DNA from: Clostridium sp. SM-530-WT-3G
GTDB lineage: Bacteria > Bacillota > Clostridia > Clostridiales > Clostridiaceae
NCBI RefSeq assembly: GCF_012843905.1
Contig: NZ_JABAGC010000025.1
Span: 1 to 46,172, forward strand
Length of the DNA: 46,172 nucleotides
Direction of reading: 5' to 3'
The notes beneath the pieces were generated by a model that ran no database searches, had not been told where the DNA came from, and was given only the letters and a program-made list of their open reading frames with translations. The position numbers and the translations under genes are program-made. Shown piece by piece: positions 17,499-26,056 of this stretch; the stretch's first letter is position 1; each line of letters starts with the position of its first letter.

Positions 17499-18269
17499 TT
17501 ATTTACTTTTACATATCCTACAATCATCCCCCAGATAATAATCCTTCCCATTACTCTCATCATGATACCAAGTATTCTGAAGTGCATATCCATTCTCATC
17601 AAATATAAACCAGTCACCATCAATTAACTTCCACCCATCTTTTGAAGTATAGTAACACTTATTTACTACATCAGTACAAAACCACCAGCCTTTGTTATTC
17701 CTATTCCATCCAAGCTTCCATATATTATTCTCACAACTGTTTTCTCCAAGCAGTCCATTTACTATAGCTCTTGCTATAAGATCTGCATTATACTTTTCAG
17801 CATCCGAGCTATCTGCAAATAAACATTCTACAAGTATTGCTGGCATACTTGTTTTCTTAAGAACTATTAAGTTAGCACTCTTTACTCCTCTGTTAGGTAT
17901 TCCAAGTTTTTGTGATAATGACTTTGATATTCTATATGCTGCACTCTTAGCTACTTCTGATTTACTTATGGTAAGTACTTCACTCCCAGTACCTCCCCCT
18001 GCATTAATATGAATTTCCACATATAAATCAATATTGATGCTCTGTGCTATATCATTAGCTTCTTCAGCTCTTTCATAGCAATCCTGACAGTTATAAGTGT
18101 TGCTTTTATCAATTCTAAGTAACTTTGCATAATGTCCTAACTGCTCTAAATATAATACAACTAATGATGATATTTCTCTTGTACAATTACTTTCATCCAA
18201 CCTATCTACTACTCCACAACCAACATTTCCACTTGCAGTATGACCTGCTGCTATAATAAAGTTTCCCAT
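17499..18269 (-). CDS. N-acetylmuramoyl-L-alanine amidase with cell-wall-binding repeats
   Basis: This zinc amidase cleaves the bond between muramic acid and the stem peptide. The Amidase_3 domain occupies about 1-170: zinc ligands in AAGHTASG and EIHINAG, catalytic Glu in ILVECLF. The last 75 residues are aromatic cell-wall-binding repeats (WKLGWNRNNKGWWF, GWKLIDGDWFIFDENGYA, TWYHDES). The ATG at 18269 is preferred because GGAGGTT precedes it; a frame starting at 18284 would start on the ribosome binding site itself. There is no signal peptide, as in phage or sporulation lysins, so release may need a holin or lysis. It is divergent from a sigma factor 140 nt away. Confidence 0.85.
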   Translation of the reverse strand: MGNFIIAAGHTASGNVGCGVVDRLDESNCTREISSLVVLYLEQLGHYAKLLRIDKSNTYNCQDCYERAEEANDIAQSINIDLYVEIHINAGGGTGSEVLTISKSEVAKSAAYRISKSLSQKLGIPNRGVKSANLIVLKKTSMPAILVECLFADSSDAEKYNADLIARAIVNGLLGENSCENNIWKLGWNRNNKGWWFCTDVVNKCYYTSKDGWKLIDGDWFIFDENGYALQNTWYHDESNGKDYYLGDDCRICKSK

Positions 18270-18408
18270 AAAAATAACCTCCACATACTCTATTTATTTA
18301 GGTAAAATAAATATATGGATATTTATTTAAAATTCTGACATTCACTTCTTAGAATTTCTTCATTTCAACCATATACATTACATAAGAATATATGTTTGGG
18401 GTGGTCTT

Positions 18409-18996
18409 ATGAATTATAACTACATTGAAAGCCTTGTTATAAAATCAAAAGATGGTGATGAAGAATCAAAAGAAAAACTAGTTAATGAATTTAAGCCTTT
18501 TATAATAAACCTATCTAAAAAAACATTTATTCACGGATACGAATTTCAAGATATTATGAATGAATGTTACAGAATCCTCTTCAAATGCGTTTCATATTAT
18601 AAGCCTAACACTCATAGATTTGTTGCTTATGCTACAAATGGAATAAAGAATAGTATCAATGACCTTATAGAAAAGAATTTATCAAGAAGTCACCTTGAAG
18701 GCTCTTCAACTCTTGTATTAGAAAATGTTGAAAATACTCTTGAATCTGGAAATCTTCCTGTAGATCATAACTTATTAAAAGAAGTAGATCTTACTCTTTT
18801 ACGTAATGCTCTTAATAAGCTTACAGAAGAGGAACATGAACTTATAAACTATGTATTCTTCAAAAATAATCCTGTTAAAAAGTATGCTGCTTTAAAAGGG
18901 ATTCCTTATAGTACTGTTATGTATAAAAAAGATTTCATTTTGGATAATATATTTATGCTTTTTAATGTAAGTCTTTGCGGAAAAAATAACGCCTGA
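18409..18996 (+). CDS. sigma-70-family RNA polymerase sigma factor
   Basis: The 195-residue protein has a region 2 (residues 40-95, FQDIMNECYRILFKCVSYY, then FVAYATNGIKNSINDLIEKN) and a region 4 (130-185, LRNALNKLTEEEHELINYVF). The linker is short and there is no region 1 or 3. Size and layout are those of small alternative sigmas. Clostridial relatives of this size include the TcdR/UviA toxin or bacteriocin sigmas, but membership cannot be proven here. The start follows GGGGTGG. It is divergent from an amidase gene that it might control. Confidence 0.7.
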   Translation: MNYNYIESLVIKSKDGDEESKEKLVNEFKPFIINLSKKTFIHGYEFQDIMNECYRILFKCVSYYKPNTHRFVAYATNGIKNSINDLIEKNLSRSHLEGSSTLVLENVENTLESGNLPVDHNLLKEVDLTLLRNALNKLTEEEHELINYVFFKNNPVKKYAALKGIPYSTVMYKKDFILDNIFMLFNVSLCGKNNA

Positions 18997-19020
18997 GATT
19001 GTTCTCGGGCGTTATTTTTA
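18988..19020 (+). terminator. terminator overlapping the sigma-factor stop
   Basis: AACGCCTGAGA and TCTCGGGCGTT (one G-T pair) form an 11-bp hairpin followed by ATTTTTA. The stop codon lies inside the 5' arm. Confidence 0.9.
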
Positions 19021-19086
19021 TACTCATCTTCTTCTTTATATTTTGATTATCATTTTAAATACATGTAAGAAATCAATATAAAGATC

Positions 19087-20297
19087 GATAAATTGCAATA
19101 ACAAATTGAACTATTTTGTATTTATGATTTAAACGCTTGAATTTATTTATATTGCATAGATTTCATCTAAGTGTATTTCAAATAGCTCTTCTGGAGTTTT
19201 GTAGTTAAGTATTCTTCTTGGAAGAGTATTCATCCATTCCTCTATAGATGCAATGTCATCTGAGCTATAATCTGATATGCGTTTTCCCTTCGGTATAAAA
19301 CGACGGATTAAGCCATTATGACGTTCATTAGTTCCCTTTTCAAATAAGGAATAAGGATGTGTGAAATATACTTTTGTATCTGTTTCTGCTTCTAATATTG
19401 CTAAATCAGCGAATTCAGATTCATTATCACCTGTTATAGTCTTGAAGATATCACTGAATTTATCACCATATATATTACGGATTGTATTAAGTGCTTCCGT
19501 AACTGCTTCAGCAGTCTTAGATGCAATTTTATGAATAATAGCATTTCTAGTTTTACGCTCAACAATAGTTAGGAGAACACAGTCATCTTTGGATTTTTCA
19601 CCGACAACAGTGTCTATTTCCCAATGGCCAAATTCTTCACGATTATCGATACTACTAGGACGTTCAGCAATACTTTTACCTAGCTTTTTCTTGTGTTTTT
19701 TCACTCTTGATGGCTTGGTATTTCTACGTAGTTTCATCGGTAAATCTGCATTAATGACAGCTAGCAATCCTAAATCAATATAATTGTATAAAGTTTTAGT
19801 GCAAATTATTTGAGAGCGCTGAAACTTGCCTGTGGCAAGGGCGTTACCTATACACGCATCTGGTGACCATGAATGTGTTTTCATTTTATCAACAGCATAA
19901 TTGATGAAGTCAACACATTCTATATATTTGAATGTACGGCAAGAATTCTGACGATTATTTCTGTAAACAGCTTCGCCAGTATCTGCAAGATACATTTTTA
20001 CATGCTTACCTTGTTTAATTTGTGTAGTTGTACCACGACGTATTTCATTTAGAATAGTGTTAATTGGACGATTTAACTCTTTAGCTATCTTATATGCTGA
20101 AAATCCATCTTTAAGGCGAAGCTCAATAGTCATTCGTTCTTTGAAATTCAAGTGTTTATTTTTACGTGATTCTATGTTATGATTTTGATGATCCATAGTG
20201 ATTATCCTCCGTGTTGAATTTTGTTTAGCGATTAAATCATAACACAGATAATCTACTATGGATTTTTTATTAGTTCAATTTCATTTTACAACTAGTC
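19087..20297 (-). mobile_element. IS30-family insertion sequence, copy 1
   Basis: A 1.2-kb element with a DDE transposase. Its ends were set by comparing with a second copy at 37062-38271: shared sequence begins GATAAATTGCAATAACAAA and ends AACTAGTC. The terminal inverted repeats (about 26 nt) share the inner AAATTGAACT exactly. No clear target duplication was found (flanks GATC and TCCT). It lies just past the sigma-factor terminator. Confidence 0.88.
19147..20196 (-). CDS. IS30-family transposase (full length, altered DDE motif)
   Basis: The 349-residue transposase has the IS30 N-terminal HTH (FKERMTIELRLKDGFSAYKIAKELNR) and an rve-type DDE core: first Asp in FGHWEIDTVVG, second in TITGDNESEFAD, Glu in FEKGTNERHNG. 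The second motif is normally DNGSEF (as in copy 2). Here Gly is replaced by Glu, next to the catalytic Asp, so activity is doubtful although the reading frame is intact. Confidence 0.9.
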   Translation of the reverse strand: MDHQNHNIESRKNKHLNFKERMTIELRLKDGFSAYKIAKELNRPINTILNEIRRGTTTQIKQGKHVKMYLADTGEAVYRNNRQNSCRTFKYIECVDFINYAVDKMKTHSWSPDACIGNALATGKFQRSQIICTKTLYNYIDLGLLAVINADLPMKLRRNTKPSRVKKHKKKLGKSIAERPSSIDNREEFGHWEIDTVVGEKSKDDCVLLTIVERKTRNAIIHKIASKTAEAVTEALNTIRNIYGDKFSDIFKTITGDNESEFADLAILEAETDTKVYFTHPYSLFEKGTNERHNGLIRRFIPKGKRISDYSSDDIASIEEWMNTLPRRILNYKTPEELFEIHLDEIYAI

Positions 20298-20482
20298 TCC
20301 TTTTAATTATTAAAAAACTCTGTGATTTCAGAAAATCATCATTTCAAGTCTCTGTAACAAAAGAAAAGCTATATAGAGAAATTATAGATAAGACATCTGA
20401 ATTATCCTTATATGGAATGTCTTATGAAGAGGCATTGGAGAGGACTAAGGAGGTTTATAGAAATAAATTGGATAAAGAGTAA
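20258..20482 (+). pseudogene. truncated small gene fused to the IS30 right end
   Basis: A 74-residue frame. Its first 13-14 codons lie in the IS30 end (MDFLLVQFHFTTS); the rest (KKLCDFRKSS, then TKEKLYREIIDKTSELSLYGMS and EEALERTKEVYRNKLDKE) is outside the IS. The non-IS part is a soluble helical C-terminus. It looks like the remainder of a gene cut by the insertion, or an orphan fused frame. No family is recognised. Confidence 0.45.
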
Positions 20483-20486
20483 AATT

Positions 20487-20515
20487 GACAGTCACTGTTG
20501 GATATAGTGACTGTC
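20487..20515 (+). terminator. hairpin after the truncated small gene
   Basis: GACAGTCACT and AGTGACTGTC form a perfect 10-bp stem with a 9-nt loop, 5 nt past the stop at 20482. The following CTATTATTT is a weak T-tract. Confidence 0.6.
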
Positions 20516-20702
20516 CTATTATTTACAGGCTCGGCTCAAATAAATCTACCTATCATTTTTTATTTTACATAAATATTTCAATTTTTTAATTATTAGTCTA
20601 AATGTACGGGATATCTTCTAAGTTTATTTTATTAATCATACTTCCTCTTAATATAACCAATAAATTCTGGGATATAAATTTTTTCATATATAAGCACTAA
20701 AA

Positions 20703-20917
20703 CTATAAATATTGTTTTAATTGATCTAAAGTATCAATACCCAAAATATCTTCTATAATTAATTTTAATTCATCACTATTAAGATTTTGTATTGCATCAT
20801 TGAATTCTATACTTACATTACCAAATTTCAAAATGTTTATGTATGGTATTTTGTACTTTTCAATCCATGTATTTATGAATAAGGACTTTAGATTTAGGAA
20901 AGCAGTCTGTCTATATA
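20703..20917 (-). pseudogene. gene remnant with a DUF4351-like C-terminus
   Basis: The minus-strand frame runs to TAG at 20703 and is open from about 20917, with no start codon. It encodes about 70 residues, among them FINTWIEKYKIPYINILKFG, then IEFNDAIQNLNSDELK and IIEDILGIDTLDQLKQYL. The ending (I..L....L...I..IL....L..L..YL) resembles the short DUF4351 helix pair found at the end of Rpn/PD-(D/E)XK nuclease-type proteins. Just upstream of it (minus direction) lies jetC. It looks like the tail of a lost gene; the family call is tentative. Confidence 0.4.
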
Positions 20918-20937
20918 TTTATTAAGACTGTTTTTTA
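20903..20937 (+). terminator. terminator-like hairpin (+) facing jetC
   Basis: CAGTCT and AGACTG enclose a 16-nt A/T-rich loop and are followed by TTTTTTAT on the plus strand. The stem is short, but it lies right after the jetC stop and may end transcription from either side. Confidence 0.5.
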
Positions 20938-20946
20938 TATAATTAT

Positions 20947-23900
20947 TTAAAATAACCTTGTCTGCTGTGTTTCTTCTACTTTAAATCTTGCTGAATCTAT
21001 TATTTGAAGTTCTTCTTTGTTATATTCTTCTCCTTTTGCATGTTCTGCTTTTAAATATTTCATTCCTGTCTTTATTTTTGAAGAAACAAGTTTTAGTACA
21101 TAAATATTATCAAATCTATTGTAGATTGAATCACCACCAAGACCTGTTAAACATATAAGCTGTGTATTGCTTTTCTTTGCCACATCCATAAGTGGTCTTA
21201 AAAGATGAGCTGCATTAGTCTGTGCAAATGGGTTATCCATAATTAATACCTTACCTTCTTCTTTTCTTGAAAAAATATCATTTTCATCTTTTCTCATATA
21301 TGAGAGAAGGCTTGATAATATAACAAAGGCCGAGAGGAATCCTTCTCCCCCTGAATTGGAAGAAACCTCATTCCAGCTTATCTGTCTCTGCTTATCCTCT
21401 TCAATTTTATATAGTTTTATATTAATTGAAGATAAAGATACAACTTCATCATATAGCTTTGATGTATTTATGGTGTTGCTTATAATTTCTTCAATACTTT
21501 CATTTTTTTCAAGAGTTATTATACATTGGTTTCTCAGCTGTTCAATATAATTTTTAAGTTTTACCTTATAAAGATCTTGATTTTCACTCCAGTCAGGTAC
21601 GATTACATTAAGCATTTTTATTCTCTTGCCTTTTATATTTATACTTGAATTGCTGTCTATTTTAGAAATATTATCATGGATTATTTCTATATAATCAAGA
21701 AGATTTCCCAATATATTGTTTTGTTCTTCTTCAATTAGATTAATATCACAGCTTAATTTTTCCATAAGCTTATCATATGATTCATTAATCATATTGAGCT
21801 GTTCATTAAATTCATTAGGTTTTGAAACTAAACTTAATAGCGTTTCTATAGGTTCCTTAAAGAAAGATTCCTCTCTAAATTCATCATTAGATTGAATCTT
21901 GTAAACTGCCCTTTGAAGACTATTTTCATTTTTACCTTCATCACTTTTCAGCTTTGAAATATCTCTTTTCATCTTTCCTAAAACTTCATCTAAATCATTA
22001 ATATTAATACAAACTTCTATTTTTTCTTTAATAGGAATATTATCATATTCGCTTATACTGCTTAATGAATTTTTTATTTTTGATATACTCTCATTAATCT
22101 TTAATAATTTATCTTTATTTTCTTTAATTTTTAATTCTATTTCAGCCTCTTCCTCTTTATAGTTCTTATAAAAAATCAAACTTCTATCCTTTGGCTTCTC
22201 ATATTCAAAAGTCTCTTTCAAATCTTTATAATATTTTAATAATGTCTTTTCTATAAACTTTATTTTTTCTTTTAATGAAATTACTTCATTATCAATCTTC
22301 CTTATTACCTTTTCAGTTTTTTCAAGATTATCTTCTACTTCATTTTCCTTGTATACATCATAAGATACAGACATATATTCTGAATCACTAAGGCTATATT
22401 TCTTTGATTTTTGAATAAGTTCAGATTCTATTTCCTTATACTTATTATTACATAACTCAATTTTTTCTTTTAAATCATTTTCAGATTCAGAAATCTTTTT
22501 TGTAAGAGCTTTATACTCTGCTATTAAATCTTCAGAATCTTTCTCTATGAGATTACCCCTACTATACATATTATAAACTGAAATGTTATTATTAATTTCT
22601 TTAATCTTATCTCTGTAATGTAATATTTTTTCTTCGTATTCCTTAAGAGATAATTCATTTTCACGTTTCTTTTCTCTTAATTTACTTACAGCATTTTCGC
22701 AGGACAATTTAATTTCTTTTACCCTCTGAAGTTTATCTTTATTTTCTTTATACTTATTATAAGAAATAATTAAATTATCATATGCTTCACGCTTATTCTT
22801 ATTTATTTCTATTTCTTTATCAATATGCTTTATGTCTTTTTCTAAAGTATCAATATCTGCTGATGTATTTTGTATGGATTTTTCACATTTAATTAAAGAA
22901 GACTTTGTATTTTCAAGCTCATCTTTAAGGCTGTCTATTGTATCATTAAGATTATTGTATTTTTCTAAAGTAACATCTGACTTTTCAATAATATTCTTTT
23001 TGCTTTCATAAAATCTTATTGATTCTTTCTTTCCTTCAATATCATTATTTATCTTTGAAAGTTCAATTTTTTTATCATCAATTATCTTTAAAAGCTCCTC
23101 TTCATTAAGAAGTCTGTTGTTAAAAGATATGATGAAGTCAACACTATCCATGATTAAAATATTATTTTTATCATTATCTTTATCATTAATAAGATTTTCT
23201 CTTTTTACTATTGATATAGGTGATGAAGTATAGCAGCTTATAGGATTTTCCTTTAATATTGCTATATCATCATCATCCATAATAAGAGAATATGGAATAA
23301 AAGGATTATTATTTATGAATTTCTCATTTTCCTCTTGACTGTAATTATTATTTTTAAGCCAATCCATACCATATAAAATATTTATATCACGTTTTTTAAG
23401 CTCCCTTTCCACATCCTTTGGAAGTTCTAGAATTTTGCCACTTTCAAGTTTCATAACTTCTTCATTCTTTTTATTATAAGCAATAAAAAGTTTATTTTCA
23501 TCATCTCTTAAGGATTCAATTTTTCTATAGAAAAGTTCCCTTATTTTATTTGTATCAAATACATATGACTCATCTAAATCAACATACTTTATTATTTCTT
23601 TTCTCTTATTTATATCTTCATCATAATTTTTTAAAACATCTTCTTTATATTCAATATCTTTTTCAATCTGAGCATTTCTATTTACTAATGAATCTTTTTC
23701 ACTTGTCAGGCTTTTAAGTGAATCTTTAAGATTATATATTTTTTCATTTAATGATTTTCTATCAGAATCTAATTTTCTGCTATAATCATTAATTTTTTTA
23801 TCAATAAAAAGGATATCTCTTTCATTAAAATAGCCCTCAATGTTTCTAATAATTTTTTCATCATACTTTTTGTTGAAATTATCTTCTTCTTTGTTAAAAT

Positions 23901-25350
23901 AGCTTACTGAAGTTTCTAATTCACCAAGCTGTTTTGACATTTCCTTTATTGTATTATTATTTTCCTCTATTGAATAATCAATTTTCAAATTATCATCATT
24001 TAATGTTTTCTTCAGGCTTATACTCTGTTTATGGCTGATATCAGCTTCACTTAATTCTTTTGACAATATAGTTTTTATAGTAAATCCAAGATCGTTAATT
24101 CTTGGTGCAAAATCTTTATTTTCACTGCTTAATACTTTTAATTTATTTTCATAGTTTTGAAGTTCTTCTGATTTTTCCTTATACTCTTTATATAACTTTG
24201 CACATGTAAAGATGTTAAGTTTTTTCCTAAAATCATCACGCTGTGATTCATTTAACGAAAGCATTTTAACTTTTTCATCAACTTCATTTTGTAAATCAGA
24301 CTTCTTATCTTCTAATTTATAAATTTCAAGAGACTTCTCTTCATACTCTAGATCTTTTAATGATGCATTTAAATCATTAAGTAAATTTTCAAGATTACAT
24401 TTATCTAATTCATAATTAGAAAGAGTATATTTTAAATAGTCAATAAAATTTACCATTTTATTTTCAAGAGTTTCTCTATTATTTATAGTATTTATGTATT
24501 TATTACATTCTTCATGTAATTCACCTGATAAATTATTAAAAAGCTCCACCTTTGCCTTTTTGTCTATATTATGTTTATTTTCTTTATACTGTACAATATA
24601 ACCACTTATTATTTCCCTGAAATTCTTAATTCTATCTTCCTCTTTATTAAGCTTGTTTTCAATAGCAGGAAGAAACCACTCTTTCATAAGCCCCTCTATA
24701 TTTTTAGCAGTTGAAAACAATTCAGAAAGCCCTGATTCCTTAAGATTAATTTTTTTTATTACATTTTCCCATTCTTTATAATTAATTTTATAAGATAGAA
24801 GTCTGTCAAAATACATTTTAGTACTTGCAGAATTTGTCATATCATAATAACTGAATTTATATGATTCATTCTTTTTAAGATCTTCAAAAAGCTTTTTTGA
24901 ATTTGCATAGCTTTTTACAGATTTTCTGTCTCCATCTTTATCAACAATCTTTATGTTATCTATATCACATTCACAAGGATTTATATATTCACTTATAAAA
25001 CTTAATATATCAAGCTTTTCCTTCGAGTCTTCATCAGATACAGTTTCTCTTTTCCTTACCATAATTCCTGTAAGTACATATCCTCCACCATTATCTAGCT
25101 TCCATTCCACAAGAATATATGTAGGTGTACTTTTAGTAAAATAACTTTCAAATGGTCTGTCTTTAAAACTCCTATATCTTTTATGTACAAAAGGTGCAAT
25201 CATCATTTGAACAAGGACTGATTTTCCACCGCCATTTCTTAAATTAAACATTGTACTTTCAGTGTCAAGGAAAAAAGTTTCATCATCAATTTTCATAGAA
25301 TTGTTATTATAATTAAGATTTACAAACCTGATTTTATTAATCTTACTCAT
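20947..25350 (-). CDS. jetC: Wadjet JetC, SMC-like (MukB-type) ATPase
   Basis: The SMC motor of the Wadjet complex, which extrudes DNA loops and leads to cleavage of small circular plasmids. The 1467-residue protein (ATG at 25350, after GGGGAGG) has the split ABC head: NGGGKS P-loop at 39-44 and, after about 1250 residues of Lys/Glu-rich coiled coil, the signature SGGEG near 1333. Walker B (VLIMDNPFA) lies near 1368, followed by a switch-like LICLTGLGG. Walker B has Asn where a catalytic Glu is usual. The ATG overlaps the jetB stop by 8 nt. It is the last gene of jetD-jetA-jetB-jetC, with no in-frame damage. Activity is inferred from the complete four-gene set. Confidence 0.93.
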   Translation of the reverse strand: MSKINKIRFVNLNYNNNSMKIDDETFFLDTESTMFNLRNGGGKSVLVQMMIAPFVHKRYRSFKDRPFESYFTKSTPTYILVEWKLDNGGGYVLTGIMVRKRETVSDEDSKEKLDILSFISEYINPCECDIDNIKIVDKDGDRKSVKSYANSKKLFEDLKKNESYKFSYYDMTNSASTKMYFDRLLSYKINYKEWENVIKKINLKESGLSELFSTAKNIEGLMKEWFLPAIENKLNKEEDRIKNFREIISGYIVQYKENKHNIDKKAKVELFNNLSGELHEECNKYINTINNRETLENKMVNFIDYLKYTLSNYELDKCNLENLLNDLNASLKDLEYEEKSLEIYKLEDKKSDLQNEVDEKVKMLSLNESQRDDFRKKLNIFTCAKLYKEYKEKSEELQNYENKLKVLSSENKDFAPRINDLGFTIKTILSKELSEADISHKQSISLKKTLNDDNLKIDYSIEENNNTIKEMSKQLGELETSVSYFNKEEDNFNKKYDEKIIRNIEGYFNERDILFIDKKINDYSRKLDSDRKSLNEKIYNLKDSLKSLTSEKDSLVNRNAQIEKDIEYKEDVLKNYDEDINKRKEIIKYVDLDESYVFDTNKIRELFYRKIESLRDDENKLFIAYNKKNEEVMKLESGKILELPKDVERELKKRDINILYGMDWLKNNNYSQEENEKFINNNPFIPYSLIMDDDDIAILKENPISCYTSSPISIVKRENLINDKDNDKNNILIMDSVDFIISFNNRLLNEEELLKIIDDKKIELSKINNDIEGKKESIRFYESKKNIIEKSDVTLEKYNNLNDTIDSLKDELENTKSSLIKCEKSIQNTSADIDTLEKDIKHIDKEIEINKNKREAYDNLIISYNKYKENKDKLQRVKEIKLSCENAVSKLREKKRENELSLKEYEEKILHYRDKIKEINNNISVYNMYSRGNLIEKDSEDLIAEYKALTKKISESENDLKEKIELCNNKYKEIESELIQKSKKYSLSDSEYMSVSYDVYKENEVEDNLEKTEKVIRKIDNEVISLKEKIKFIEKTLLKYYKDLKETFEYEKPKDRSLIFYKNYKEEEAEIELKIKENKDKLLKINESISKIKNSLSSISEYDNIPIKEKIEVCININDLDEVLGKMKRDISKLKSDEGKNENSLQRAVYKIQSNDEFREESFFKEPIETLLSLVSKPNEFNEQLNMINESYDKLMEKLSCDINLIEEEQNNILGNLLDYIEIIHDNISKIDSNSSINIKGKRIKMLNVIVPDWSENQDLYKVKLKNYIEQLRNQCIITLEKNESIEEIISNTINTSKLYDEVVSLSSINIKLYKIEEDKQRQISWNEVSSNSGGEGFLSAFVILSSLLSYMRKDENDIFSRKEEGKVLIMDNPFAQTNAAHLLRPLMDVAKKSNTQLICLTGLGGDSIYNRFDNIYVLKLVSSKIKTGMKYLKAEHAKGEEYNKEELQIIDSARFKVEETQQTRLF

Positions 25351-26056
25351 ATTCTTCCTCCCCAAATGCTTTTAGGACTCTGTCATAATTGTTTTTATTT
25401 AATATATTCCAGTCCATAAATACATCAAGTTTTTTAGTAGTCTTTATCATATCATCATTTTGTATATAATATATAAGTCCCTGATCATCAAGGAATTTTA
25501 ATATAGTATTTACAAAACCTTCCTTTGTGGTCTTTGCAGTTGTCTTCTTGTCACTGCTTTTTAACGCTTCAAATCTTTCAAGTATATTTTGAAAAGCTAT
25601 ACCATATGTATTGCTCTTTTTATCTTCACTTCTTTTTGCACCTTCACTAAGTTTATCTGTAATAATATTAAGGAATTCTCCTACTTTTATATAATCCCTG
25701 CATTTGCTTGTTATACCTTGAGAACTGTAAAATGTAACTAGCAAAGTTAAAATAACAAACTGTGAAAGGTAATAGTCCTTATCATTGGCACCTGATTTAC
25801 ATAAAATCTTCTTTAATTCACCTTTTGAATACCCTAAAAAATCATTTTCTTCTTTAGGAATAAGATACACTACTCCCCCATACTTTTTTATATATACTTC
25901 TGAAGCCTCTCCAAGATTCTTCACAAGTTCTGTAATGTTTTCATTTTCACAATAAGATTTATATAAATCATGTTCACTATCTTTAAGTTCTCCATTTTTT
26001 AAAAGATAGTAAAATATTTTATTGCTTATATTTATTTCATCAATTGAGTATGACAT
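25343..26056 (-). CDS. jetB: Wadjet JetB, MukE-like subunit (DUF4194)
   Basis: The 237-residue winged-helix protein links the kleisin JetA to the JetC heads, as MukE does in MukBEF. The sequence is soluble and helical (KNGELKDSEHDLYKSYCENE), with LILVTFYSSQG-like hydrophobic segments and a C-terminal winged-helix part (DDQGLIYYIQNDDMIKTT, LDVFMDWNIL). It starts on the base after the jetA stop (TAAATG) and overlaps jetC, showing translational coupling on both sides. The call rests on size, position and the neighbours; the sequence alone is only suggestive. Confidence 0.85.
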   Translation of the reverse strand: MSYSIDEINISNKIFYYLLKNGELKDSEHDLYKSYCENENITELVKNLGEASEVYIKKYGGVVYLIPKEENDFLGYSKGELKKILCKSGANDKDYYLSQFVILTLLVTFYSSQGITSKCRDYIKVGEFLNIITDKLSEGAKRSEDKKSNTYGIAFQNILERFEALKSSDKKTTAKTTKEGFVNTILKFLDDQGLIYYIQNDDMIKTTKKLDVFMDWNILNKNNYDRVLKAFGEEEYE

